From NCBI RefSeq assembly GCF_042432825.1, contig NZ_JBHLWN010000031.1, forward strand, positions 337,057 through 401,056: DNA of 64,000 nt, written 5' to 3'. The stretch comes from Gordoniibacillus chartarius. Its GTDB lineage: Bacteria > Bacillota > Bacilli > Paenibacillales > NBRC-103111. A program made the position numbers and the translations under genes. The notes under the pieces were generated by a model that saw only the letters and a list, made by a program, of their open reading frames with translations, did no database searches and was not told the DNA's origin. Numbering within the stretch: the stretch's first letter is position 1; every line of letters begins with the position of its first letter. Of this stretch, positions 45,655 through 53,570 are shown piece after piece.

Positions 45655-46914
45655 TTACTTTACAACAATGGTCGATACCAGGTTGTCTTTACCCTGAAGC
45701 TGAACCGCCTGGCCGGCTACAAGCTTCGAAGCGTCGCCGCTGATCGTAGCGTCGGCGGAAACATTGTACACGCTCGTCGTTACGGTACCGTTAACGTCCT
45801 GCACAATAACGATTTGCGAAATGTCGCCGTCATTGTTGATGTTATAATAGCTCAGCGTACCGTCAACCGTGAAGGACGGGCTTACTTCCGAGCGCTGTAC
45901 GACTTCGACGTAAACGACGATGCCGTTCACCGTGCGGACGCGAACCTGATCTCCTACCTGCAGCTCGCTTGCCGCCACTTGCTGGCCGCCGCGGAACACG
46001 AACGTATTCGCGTTAAGCGCATAGCTAAGCGTCTCGCCGTTGTTCGTCAGCGTCAGCAGATTGTTGTAAACGGCGGCGGATACGGTCCCCGTTGCCGCGT
46101 CGTCGTTAGCGCCCGGCAGCTGCGAGCCGGTACGGTCCAGCAGCGCTGCGATTTGGGCGCGCGTCACCGGTACGTTTGGACGGAAGGTGTTGTCCTCGAA
46201 GCCGTCGATAAGACCGCGCTCTACCGCAAGAGCTACGTAGCCGACGGAACCCGCCGGGATTTTATCCGCATCCTTGAAGGTCAGCTGCGTGTTCATCTTC
46301 GCTTGCGCTTCCGCATCCAGCTTGAGCGCCTTGACGAGCAGCGTTGTCGCCCACAGACGATCGGCCGGCTTGTTCGCTTGCACCACCGCCTCCGACTCGG
46401 CGAACAGGTTGTTCTCTACGGCAACCGCCACATAACCTACCGCCCAAGCCGGAATTTCGTTCGCATCCTTGAAGTTAAGCTTCGTCTGCATTTCGGCCGG
46501 GGATTCCGCCTGCTCGCGCAGCCCCATCAACCGGACAGCCGCGGCAATCGCCTCGATGCGGCTTACATTGTTGTAAGGCTTGAACGTGCCGTCCTCGTAC
46601 CCTTCAAAAATTTGCTTGGAAGCAAGACTTGCTATGTAACGGAGCGCCCACATGGCATCGCCGGATTTCATATCGTTGAACGTCAGTTTAATCTCAAGGC
46701 CGTTGCTGCCTTTGGCCCGTACTTGAGCCTGGGCTTGCGCCTTCGCTTGCGCTTGAACCTGCTTCAGGAAAGCTTCGTATTGCTGCTTGCTGCGGCCAAA
46801 TTTATGGTCGTCGTCATTACCCTTTCCGTTTTTGGCCAATGCCGCGGTGCCGCTTCCCAGGAGTAAAGCTAATGCTGTGCTCGAGACTACAAGTTTGCGC
46901 ATGATCGGATTCAT
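45655..46914 (-). CDS. SLH-domain surface protein (419 aa)
   Basis: A 419-aa exported protein with AAAGGAGAG nine bases before the ATG. Signal peptide to about residue 27 (VVSSTALALLLGSGTAALA). A Gln/Ala/Lys-rich helix (about 45-68) follows. Residues about 70-270 are three SLH-like units: MWALRYIASLASKQIFEGYE with DGTFKPYNNVSRIEAIAAA, WAVGYVAVAVENNLFAES, and VGYVALAVERGLIDGFEDNT with FRPNVPVTRAQIAALLDR. The C-terminal 130 residues are a beta-rich domain (GTVSAAVYNNLLTLTNNGET, LQVGDQVRVRTVNG) of a kind often found behind SLH units. It is likely held at the wall through SLH binding to pyruvylated polymer. Its function beyond anchoring is unknown. It is monocistronic. Confidence 0.85.
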   Translation of the reverse strand: MNPIMRKLVVSSTALALLLGSGTAALAKNGKGNDDDHKFGRSKQQYEAFLKQVQAQAKAQAQAQVRAKGSNGLEIKLTFNDMKSGDAMWALRYIASLASKQIFEGYEDGTFKPYNNVSRIEAIAAAVRLMGLREQAESPAEMQTKLNFKDANEIPAWAVGYVAVAVENNLFAESEAVVQANKPADRLWATTLLVKALKLDAEAQAKMNTQLTFKDADKIPAGSVGYVALAVERGLIDGFEDNTFRPNVPVTRAQIAALLDRTGSQLPGANDDAATGTVSAAVYNNLLTLTNNGETLSYALNANTFVFRGGQQVAASELQVGDQVRVRTVNGIVVYVEVVQRSEVSPSFTVDGTLSYYNINNDGDISQIVIVQDVNGTVTTSVYNVSADATISGDASKLVAGQAVQLQGKDNLVSTIVVK

Positions 46915-47127
46915 CGTTCAGTTCTCTCCTTTGAATTCAGTAGAATTGGATAATTACAGCTGCAGGAGACCTCGCGAGTGTTCCCGGTTATGCCATATCG
47001 TTCGCCGCCGGTTGTCCGTTTTTTGGGGGTACGGAAAAAAGAAGTTTTTGTCGGCTTTTGATTCAAGCTTCCGCGGCATGATAAACTAGATCAGGAATTT
47101 CCAAATGCACAATAGAGGAGCTTATCC

Positions 47128-48729
47128 ATGCCGTACATTCGCAAATCTGCGCGAAGCTGGGCCGGAATCGCCCTTATCGCGGTACTGTCCGCCTGTACTC
47201 CCGCCGCGAACACCCCCTCGACTACGTCGGAAGTCCCTTCCGCCGCACCGCCCCATTCGCAAGCGTCCGACAAACCGGCCGCCCCGCCCGCTCCGGCGGA
47301 GAAGCCGGTGCAGCAGGAGCAGGCTGACGTTGTCCTGGTCGGAAGCGAGCTGGAGGGCCTGTACTTGGCCCGCGCCGCCGCAGACGAAGGCTTAAGCGTG
47401 AAAATCATCGATCCCCGCCCCGCGTTCGGCGGCCAGGTGCTTCAGGGCGAAATGCTGTTCCTTGACGCAGTATCCGACGGGCACGGCAAATCGCTGCATC
47501 AGGGCCGGGTCAAAGAGCTGTTCGACGGCTTCAAGAACGGCAAGATTCGTAAGCTGGCCGAGTTTGAGCAATATTTTGCCAAGCTGTCCCAGGGCATACC
47601 CGTCGAGCAGGGCGTGAGCTTGGAGCAGGTCGGCGCCGTACAGGGTCCTGACGGGCGGGAGCACGTAAAGGCCGTCACGTATACCGCCAAAGACGGTACC
47701 CGGCGACAGCTGACTGCCCAAACGTGGGTGGAGAACACCGATTCGGCCGAGCTGGCGAGCAAGCTGAAGGTGAAGCGGCTGCCGGGTCTCGAAGCCTTCT
47801 ACGGGCAGGAGCGCATCGAATATATGAGCGCCGGCTATATGATGAAATTCAAGAACGTCGATTGGAAAGCATGGATGACCGCATTCAATGCGATGTCGGA
47901 CGCCGAGCGCCGCAAGAAGTTCGGCACCGCGTATTTGTCGGAAAGCTATGCGCTCGTGTTTGACGGCGTGACGAAAGCGTATAAGGCGTCCGACGACCGC
48001 CTGTTTCTGCGCGGCTTAAACGCGGTGTATCAGCGGGACGGCGAAGTGCTGATCAACGCGCTGCTCGTGTACGACATCAATCCGGCGGATCCCGCATCCG
48101 TGCAGTACGCCCTGGATCTCGGCAAGAAGGAGATGCCGCTCATTCTGGAGCATTTCCGCAAGAGCTTGCCGGGCTGGGAGAAAGCCGAGCTGAACGGCTT
48201 CCCGGCGCACCCGTATATTCGCGAATACAACCATTATGAAACGGAATATACGCTGCAGGTGTCGGACATGCTGTCCGGCCGCATGTTCCCCGACAACGTT
48301 TCGATCGCCGGCTACCCGCTCGACCTGCAGGGCATCACCTCCAATAAGTGGGGCATCGAGATGGGCCGACCGGACAAGTACGGCATGCCGCTGCGCAGCT
48401 TCCTGCTGAAGGGCTACGACAACATCGTCATGGCCGGGAAAAATGTCGGGTCCACCGCCATCGCCTACGGCAGCGCACGCATCCAGCCGAACACCAGCCT
48501 TGCCGCGGAGTCGATCGGCGTGCTGCTGGCACAGCTGCACGCCTCCGGCAAGCCGCTCACAAGCGTAACCGGCGATGATCTGGCCAAGCTGCACCAGACG
48601 CTTGCGAGCAAGCACGGGATCAAGCTGACCGGCGTTGTCGGCGACAACAAGCTGGCCGGCTGGACAAAGGAAGAGCTGCGGAAGCTCGATTCCGGCGAAA
48701 TCAATTATCCGTCGTACAAGCGCAAATAG
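47128..48729 (+). CDS. Exported FAD-dependent oxidoreductase lipoprotein
   Basis: A 533-aa protein with AGAGGAG before the ATG. The signal peptide ends in a lipobox (AVLSAC), predicting a lipid-anchored enzyme outside the membrane; no twin-Arg motif is seen. A Pro/Ala-rich spacer follows, then an FAD-binding Rossmann core, ADVVLVGSELEGLYLARAAA (about 67-86), in which the usual GxGxxG is changed to GSELEG. The flavin-pocket segment is IDPRPAFGGQ, and the C-terminal NIVMAGKNVGSTAIAYGSAR with RIQPNTSLAAESIGV is typical of the FAD-dependent oxidoreductase family PF12831. The reaction is unknown. A TetR regulator lies convergently behind a shared terminator. Confidence 0.82.
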   Translation: MPYIRKSARSWAGIALIAVLSACTPAANTPSTTSEVPSAAPPHSQASDKPAAPPAPAEKPVQQEQADVVLVGSELEGLYLARAAADEGLSVKIIDPRPAFGGQVLQGEMLFLDAVSDGHGKSLHQGRVKELFDGFKNGKIRKLAEFEQYFAKLSQGIPVEQGVSLEQVGAVQGPDGREHVKAVTYTAKDGTRRQLTAQTWVENTDSAELASKLKVKRLPGLEAFYGQERIEYMSAGYMMKFKNVDWKAWMTAFNAMSDAERRKKFGTAYLSESYALVFDGVTKAYKASDDRLFLRGLNAVYQRDGEVLINALLVYDINPADPASVQYALDLGKKEMPLILEHFRKSLPGWEKAELNGFPAHPYIREYNHYETEYTLQVSDMLSGRMFPDNVSIAGYPLDLQGITSNKWGIEMGRPDKYGMPLRSFLLKGYDNIVMAGKNVGSTAIAYGSARIQPNTSLAAESIGVLLAQLHASGKPLTSVTGDDLAKLHQTLASKHGIKLTGVVGDNKLAGWTKEELRKLDSGEINYPSYKRK

Positions 48730-48750
48730 CCGGTTCCCGGCAGACCAAAC

Positions 48751-48787
48751 AACCCTGAGGGGCTCATAGCGAAGCGTCCTCAGGGTT
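48751..48787. terminator. Bidirectional terminator
   Basis: A perfect 10-bp stem AACCCTGAGG (48751-48760) / CCTCAGGGTT (48778-48787), followed by TTC on the plus strand and TTTG on the minus strand, between convergent genes. Confidence 0.85.
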
Positions 48788-48805
48788 TTCATCATTTTCA
48801 TATGC

Positions 48806-49384
48806 TTATGTACTTATAAATTGGAAAAATGGCTGAAACGATTTCCGCATATGGGTCTCCAAGCAATCATCCCCGTGGCCCATGCCCCATAGCAGCAGCG
48901 CTCCGAAGAACGTCTGCACGGCCAAATCGGCCATGCCGGCCGGCGGCAGCTCCTTAACGAATTCCCCTCTTCCTTGTCCGGTCTCGAACATTGGGACGAG
49001 CGCGTCCCGCATGTCGGCGATTTGTTCATTCTGAATGTCCAATGCGGACGAAGTGCCGATAATTCCTTGAAATACCGCCAGGGTCAACGGCCGCGGTCCG
49101 CGAAGATGCTCCGTCAGCTGCAGGACGAGGGCTTCGAGCTGTGGCGCAATCGGTCCGGGCTGTTCCAGCAGCCTTCTCGCCTCATCAACGGTCAGCTTCG
49201 TCTTAAGCTCGGCAAGCACATTCTCCTTATTGCAAAAATAATTAAAAAATGTCCCTTTCGCCACACCGGCTTTGTCCGTTATTTGGGCAACAGTCGTCGC
49301 TTCGTAGCCTTGCTCCGCGAACAAATCAATGGCCGCCTGCAGCAGCTTTGTTCGGGTCGCTTGCTTCTTTTCCTCGCGATTCAA
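48806..49384 (-). CDS. TetR-family transcriptional regulator
   Basis: About 192 aa from the TTG at 49384, which has GGGAGGGGAG at proper spacing; the frame is open to 49432 but that part has no family match. The N-terminal helix-turn-helix reads TKLLQAAIDLFAEQGYEATTVAQI to AGVAKGTFFNYF (about 12-50), the TetR hallmark. The rest is an all-helical ligand-binding domain. TetR proteins repress nearby transporter or enzyme genes until a small ligand binds. The likely targets are its own promoter or the divergent DeoR operon at 49536; the FAD lipoprotein is convergent, hence less likely. Confidence 0.88.
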   Translation of the reverse strand: MNREEKKQATRTKLLQAAIDLFAEQGYEATTVAQITDKAGVAKGTFFNYFCNKENVLAELKTKLTVDEARRLLEQPGPIAPQLEALVLQLTEHLRGPRPLTLAVFQGIIGTSSALDIQNEQIADMRDALVPMFETGQGRGEFVKELPPAGMADLAVQTFFGALLLWGMGHGDDCLETHMRKSFQPFFQFIST

Positions 49385-49535
49385 AGTCTCCCCTCCCGCC
49401 GCTAGCTTAACACGATATGTTGCTTCGTACAATGTTTCGCTTGTGAATACTTACATGTTCGCGTAAAATTATGGATAACACTTATATTCACTTGAAAATG
49501 CTTAATTATTTATAAGGCAAAGGAGATGGCAGTTT

Positions 49536-50306
49536 GTGTACCAGGAGGAACGATGGGTTGCCATTCTGGACTATTTGCAGCAGCACGGCCGCATCAGCAC
49601 CGACGACATCTGCGAGCTGCTGAAAGTATCGCGCGATACGGCTCGGCGCGACCTGGTGAAGCTTGAGGAGGACAAAAAAATCGTGCGTACTCACGGAGGC
49701 GCGATTTTGCCGACTTTAACCAAGGACGTACCCGTCTACGCCGAACGGCTGCAGGCCGAAACCGGGCCGAAGCGGGCGATCGGCAGGCTGGCGGCGTCGT
49801 ACATCAAAGACGGGGACTACGTTTTGATGGACTCCTCTACGACCGTGCGCTGGGCGGCTGAGTTTCTGCAAACGAAACGTAATATTGTCGTTACGAATTC
49901 CGTGGACGTTGCGACGACGCTCGGTGATAAGTCCGACGTGTCGGTACACCTGCTTGGGGGGATTTTGAGGGGTGGTCAGAGGTCCGTCTACGGCGCCCGT
50001 GCGGTTGCGATGCTGGCCGACTATCAGGTTGACCGCCTGCTGATCGGCACATGCGGCATTACCGTAGACGGCTTGTCGTCGCCCTACGAGGAGGAAGGCT
50101 TTCTATGCAGGGAGATGATCCGGCGCGCCGATCAAGTGATCGTGCTCGCGGATCATTCCAAATTCGGCAAGCGGCTGTTTCACCGGTTTGCGTCGCTGTC
50201 CGATATCGATGTAATCGTCACCGACCAGCTGCCATCGCCGGAGCTTCAAGAAGCGCTCGAGCGCCATCGGGTCGACATTGCTGTAACTGAACCTCAAGGA
50301 GGATGA
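49536..50306 (+). CDS. DeoR-family transcriptional regulator
   Basis: A 256-aa repressor-type protein, GTG start with AAAGGAGA upstream. The N-terminal winged helix reads HGRISTDDICELLKVSRDTARRDL then VRTHGGAI (about 17-56), the DeoR hallmark. The C-terminal sugar-phosphate-sensing domain has GDYVLMDSSTTVRWAAEFL, a LLGGILR strand and VIVLADHSKFGKR. DeoR proteins usually sense phosphorylated sugars. It leads an operon with a HAD phosphatase (4-base gap) and an MFS transporter, probably its own regulon for uptake and dephosphorylation or detoxification of a sugar. Confidence 0.9.
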   Translation: MYQEERWVAILDYLQQHGRISTDDICELLKVSRDTARRDLVKLEEDKKIVRTHGGAILPTLTKDVPVYAERLQAETGPKRAIGRLAASYIKDGDYVLMDSSTTVRWAAEFLQTKRNIVVTNSVDVATTLGDKSDVSVHLLGGILRGGQRSVYGARAVAMLADYQVDRLLIGTCGITVDGLSSPYEEEGFLCREMIRRADQVIVLADHSKFGKRLFHRFASLSDIDVIVTDQLPSPELQEALERHRVDIAVTEPQGG

Positions 50307-50310
50307 AACG

Positions 50311-51129
50311 ATGATTAAACTTATAGTAAGCGATTTGGACGGCACGCTGCTCGCTCACGACAAACAGGTTCATGAGCGGGAGCGGACGGCGCTGCTGCAA
50401 GCCTCCGCTGCCGGCGTCGAGCTGTGCCTCGCATCCGGACGGCTGCACATCGAGATGGAGCATGTCGGGCAATCGATCGGCCTTACCCCGTATATCGTTT
50501 CGATTAACGGTGCTTACGTGTTCGGACCCGGCGGCAAGCCGCTCTACGCTACCGGCTTTGATCGTGAGCTCGCCAGCGAAGTGTATGCACTTGGTGCCGG
50601 CTTCCAGGTAGGGATGCTGGCCTGCACGGGCGAGCTGAATGTGACCCCCGAGGCCAATGAGATCGTGGAGCGTGTCAATCCGAGGCTGCAGCGTCCAGCT
50701 ACCTTAATGCCGGAGCTGCCGGAAACGCTTCGCGGCGGCGGCATCAGCCTGTGCAAGTTCTCCTACTTCGGGGAAATGGCGGAGCTGAAACGGCTGCAGG
50801 CTTACGCCGAGACGAAGCTGGGCGGACGGGTGACGACGTATATTACCGATGTCGACTGTCTCGATATCATGCCTCATGGCGTTACGAAGGGAGCCGGGCT
50901 GGCGATGCTGCTCAAGGAGCTTGGACTAAAGGCGGAAGAAACGCTCTGTATCGGCGATTCCTTTAACGATGTATCGATGTTCGAGCTGACGCCGCACAGC
51001 TTCGCCATGGCCGGCTGCGATCCGCTCGTTCGGTCCTCGGCACGTCATACAGCCGCTTGTGTCGCCGATGCGGTCGCCTGGGCGCTGGAGTTCAATGCCG
51101 CCGCTGCCGGGAAGACGGGTGCGCGATGA
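50311..51129 (+). CDS. HAD-superfamily phosphatase, Cof type
   Basis: A 272-aa cytosolic hydrolase with a strong AAGGAGGATG before the ATG. Motif I is VSDLDGTLL (nucleophile Asp8, acid/base Asp10), motif II/III region includes CLASGRLHIEMEHV and the cap domain follows (about 85-190). Motif IV is CIGDSFNDVSMFEL. The C2B cap puts it in the Cof/YwpJ group, which cleaves sugar phosphates, flavin mononucleotide or other small phosphates. Its position between a DeoR regulator and an MFS transporter suggests a sugar phosphate substrate. Its stop overlaps the MFS start by ATGA. Confidence 0.9.
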   Translation: MIKLIVSDLDGTLLAHDKQVHERERTALLQASAAGVELCLASGRLHIEMEHVGQSIGLTPYIVSINGAYVFGPGGKPLYATGFDRELASEVYALGAGFQVGMLACTGELNVTPEANEIVERVNPRLQRPATLMPELPETLRGGGISLCKFSYFGEMAELKRLQAYAETKLGGRVTTYITDVDCLDIMPHGVTKGAGLAMLLKELGLKAEETLCIGDSFNDVSMFELTPHSFAMAGCDPLVRSSARHTAACVADAVAWALEFNAAAAGKTGAR

Positions 51130-52502
51130 AGAAGCTGCTGTGGATCGGATGCCTCGCCTACTTGCTGACAGGCTTTACCCACGTCATTCTAGGGGCCGTT
51201 CTCCCGGAGCTGCTTGCCCATTATCAGGGCACTTACAGCGATGGAGGCCGAATCGTATTTATCGAATTCGCCGGCTTCCTGTGCGGCGTTCTGCTGATGC
51301 CCCGGCTCGCCGGAGCGATCAGCCGGCGCCGTGCGCTGCTGACCGCCGCGCTGCTGCTTGGCAGCGCCGAGGTGCTGCTCTCGCTGCTGCCTCCCTGGAA
51401 CGTCGCCATGGCACTGGCCGGTATGGCGGGCTTAGGCTTCGGCCTGACGGAAGGCGGGATCGGAACGCTCGTCCTCATCGCCGCCAAGGAGAAGCAGGCG
51501 GTGGCGATGAGCCGGCTGGAAGTATTTTTCGGTCTGGGAGCTCTGCTGATGCCTTTCATTTCCTCATTTTTGATTATGCAAGGCGTTTGGAGATTGTCGT
51601 TCCTTGTCCTCGGCATATCGGCGCTGGCAATGATTCCCGTCTGGGCGAAGATGTCGTTCGGGGAGCTTGACGAATTGCTTGGGGCGAGAAAGCGCGGACT
51701 CCGAACCCGGGATGAAGCGGAGACGAGGGCTGGCGGCAGCGGGGCTGAGAGCGCTGCCGGAAGCAGGAGAAGAAGCGAGGCCGACAGCGTGACAGACAGC
51801 GGGATCGGTAGCGTGACAGACAGCGTGGCCGACAGCGCCGCCGCCGCCGCCGGGACCGTTCAGCAGCGCGGCAAGGAGCAACCGGGCAGGGCTCCTCATT
51901 ACGGTACGAGAGGGCTGATCGTGCTCGGGTTGTTCATTTGCGTATTCTTCTTCTACGTCGGTGCGGAAGTCGCTATCGTCAACTATTTGCCGTCGGTGTT
52001 TACCGACAAGCTGTCGCTCACCAGCTCGGCGGCTACGCTCAGCGTAACGGCCTACTGGCTTGCGATGGTGATCGGACGGCTCGTCGCCGGCAATATCGCG
52101 GAAGCGGTAACGTACCGCAGCTTTATGCTGTGGAGCGTAGCGGGCACCGTCGTTGTCCTGGTCGGCTTGGCGTTCACGAACGGCTTGATCGGCGCTTTCG
52201 CTTTCGTGCTCGCCTCCGGCCTGCTCATGGCCGGCATGTTCGCCGTCGCGTTAATCTATGCCAACCGGCTGCTGCCTGAGGCGCTGACCGAACGGACGAC
52301 CTCGCTGCTTATCGCCGCGGGCGGACTCGGCGGCTCGCTGCTTCCTCTGCTCGTCGGCCGCATCATGGACGCCGAGGGGGCCTCGGCGGCCGTATGGAGC
52401 TTTGCAGCCGCGATGCTGCTCATGCTCGTGCTGCTTGCGGCCGCTGCCGCTGCCGGAGGACGCGAACGGCGCACCGCAGCTCAGCAGCCGTCGAGTCACT
52501 AA
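51126..52502 (+). CDS. MFS transporter (sugar-type) with Ser/Asp-rich central loop
   Basis: About 458 aa, starting at the ATG at 51126 that overlaps the HAD stop by ATGA; the frame extends upstream inside the HAD gene. About 12 membrane helices: the first block runs to residue about 175, then a long cytosolic loop (about 180-260) with degenerate repeats of DSVTDSGIGSVTDSVADS, then the second block. The segment GFGLTEGGIGTLVLIA and a YLPSVFTDK loop recall the FucP/YfkF-like group of sugar transporters, though the match is loose. The acidic repeated loop is unusual and lies in locally repetitive DNA. It is the last gene of the DeoR operon. Confidence 0.85.
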   Translation: MKKLLWIGCLAYLLTGFTHVILGAVLPELLAHYQGTYSDGGRIVFIEFAGFLCGVLLMPRLAGAISRRRALLTAALLLGSAEVLLSLLPPWNVAMALAGMAGLGFGLTEGGIGTLVLIAAKEKQAVAMSRLEVFFGLGALLMPFISSFLIMQGVWRLSFLVLGISALAMIPVWAKMSFGELDELLGARKRGLRTRDEAETRAGGSGAESAAGSRRRSEADSVTDSGIGSVTDSVADSAAAAAGTVQQRGKEQPGRAPHYGTRGLIVLGLFICVFFFYVGAEVAIVNYLPSVFTDKLSLTSSAATLSVTAYWLAMVIGRLVAGNIAEAVTYRSFMLWSVAGTVVVLVGLAFTNGLIGAFAFVLASGLLMAGMFAVALIYANRLLPEALTERTTSLLIAAGGLGGSLLPLLVGRIMDAEGASAAVWSFAAAMLLMLVLLAAAAAAGGRERRTAAQQPSSH

Positions 52503-52595
52503 CGGATAAAGGCGTTTCAGCTGGTGCACGGCTCGGCGCCGTGCGGAACCCTCGGCGCACGGTGCCAGTCACACGACTGAAGTCGAACCCCCTGC

Positions 52596-53141
52596 TTAAC
52601 GAAGCAGCTTCAAGCCGATGCGCAGGTCGTTCTCGCCGAACGCAACGCCTTGGATACCGATCAGCTTCGGCAGCTTATCGTACAGATTGTACCGGAACTC
52701 CGTCGCTGTTTGAAGCCAGCCGGGAGGAATTTCATAACCCTTAATACGGACCGATTCCCGGGTCAGGATCAAATCGGGTTCGCTGTACGACATCCGGTAT
52801 GTCAGCGTCGTTCCGGCTGCGATCGCGTCGCGCCACAGCACGTTGGCGTCCACGATCAGCAGCTCGCCTTGCTGCTCGGCGGACACTCCCGTCAGCTGCA
52901 AATCATGCGGGAGATTCGTCCGTCCGGCCATGGAAGCTTTGATCAAGTTATTCATATCCGCTTCGGTCAGCCGTAATTCCATCGTCCGCCGCTGCACCAT
53001 CTCGGCGATTTTGTCCGGTACGGACAGCTTCTCGTATTGAAGGTCCAGCGCGCGGGTCGGCTGTACGTACCAAACGACCGCGCCGGCAGCTCCTGTCAAG
53101 ATGAGAACGAGAACGAACAGAAACAAGATCAGTTTTCTCAA
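52596..53141 (-). CDS. YpmS-like (DUF2140) membrane-anchored protein
   Basis: About 181 aa from the TTG at 53141, giving MRKLILFLFVLVLILTG, with AAGGAG 11 bases upstream. The frame is open to an ATG at 53222, but that start has no ribosome site and lies against the upstream terminator. One N-terminal helix anchors it and the rest faces outward. The LRLTEADMNNLIKASM segment (about 55-70) and LTYRMSYSEPDLILTRESVRIKG resemble the Bacillus YpmS family, whose role is unknown. It is probably monocistronic. Confidence 0.7.
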   Translation of the reverse strand: MRKLILFLFVLVLILTGAAGAVVWYVQPTRALDLQYEKLSVPDKIAEMVQRRTMELRLTEADMNNLIKASMAGRTNLPHDLQLTGVSAEQQGELLIVDANVLWRDAIAAGTTLTYRMSYSEPDLILTRESVRIKGYEIPPGWLQTATEFRYNLYDKLPKLIGIQGVAFGENDLRIGLKLLR

Positions 53142-53227
53142 ATCAAGCTTCACTCCTTCGGGCAATGGCACTCTCTTACAATATACGGCAAAATGTCGTA
53201 CCCGGTCCATGAAACGGGCCATATGAA

Positions 53228-53263
53228 AAAACAGACCGGAAAGCCGTCAGGCTTCCGGTCTGT
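53228..53263 (-). terminator. Terminator of the zinc-ribbon protein gene
   Basis: ACAGACCGGAA pairs with TTCCGGTCTGT around AGCCGTCAGGC, and a run of six T follows on the minus strand. Confidence 0.88.
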
Positions 53264-53276
53264 TCGTATATGGTCA

Positions 53277-53480
53277 CTATCCGCGCTGATACTCCAAAAC
53301 TTTACGAAGCGGAACCCCCATCTCCCGCTGCACGTCCATGACGGTCGCGCCCGGATGGGAAGTCAAGAAGCTGCGGATCGCTTGAGAAAGCTTCGCCTGC
53401 TTGCTCATGCATTCCTTGCAGTAGATCGAGGTCGTGGCCAGATGAAGTTTACCGCAGTCTTTGCAATTGCCCAGAGACAC
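53277..53480 (-). CDS. Small zinc-ribbon / helix-turn-helix protein (YvyF-like)
   Basis: About 67 aa from the GTG at 53480 (GGTGG upstream); an ATG at 53525 would add 15 residues. Two CxxC pairs, CKDCGKLHLATTSIYCKEC, form a zinc ribbon near the start, followed by a helical segment (SQAIRSFLTSHPGATVMDV) that resembles a helix-turn-helix with MGVPLRKVLEYQ. The layout recalls the flagellar-operon protein YvyF, but no flagellar genes are nearby. It lies 90 bases after pepF, probably in the same transcript, and ends at a strong terminator. Confidence 0.7.
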   Translation of the reverse strand: MSLGNCKDCGKLHLATTSIYCKECMSKQAKLSQAIRSFLTSHPGATVMDVQREMGVPLRKVLEYQRG

Positions 53481-53570
53481 TAGTACCACCGCTTCCTTCT
53501 CGCGCTGCAGCAGCAGCGTCAGCATTCGTTCATATCCATATTATATCGACAGTGCGGAGCCCAGCCTATA

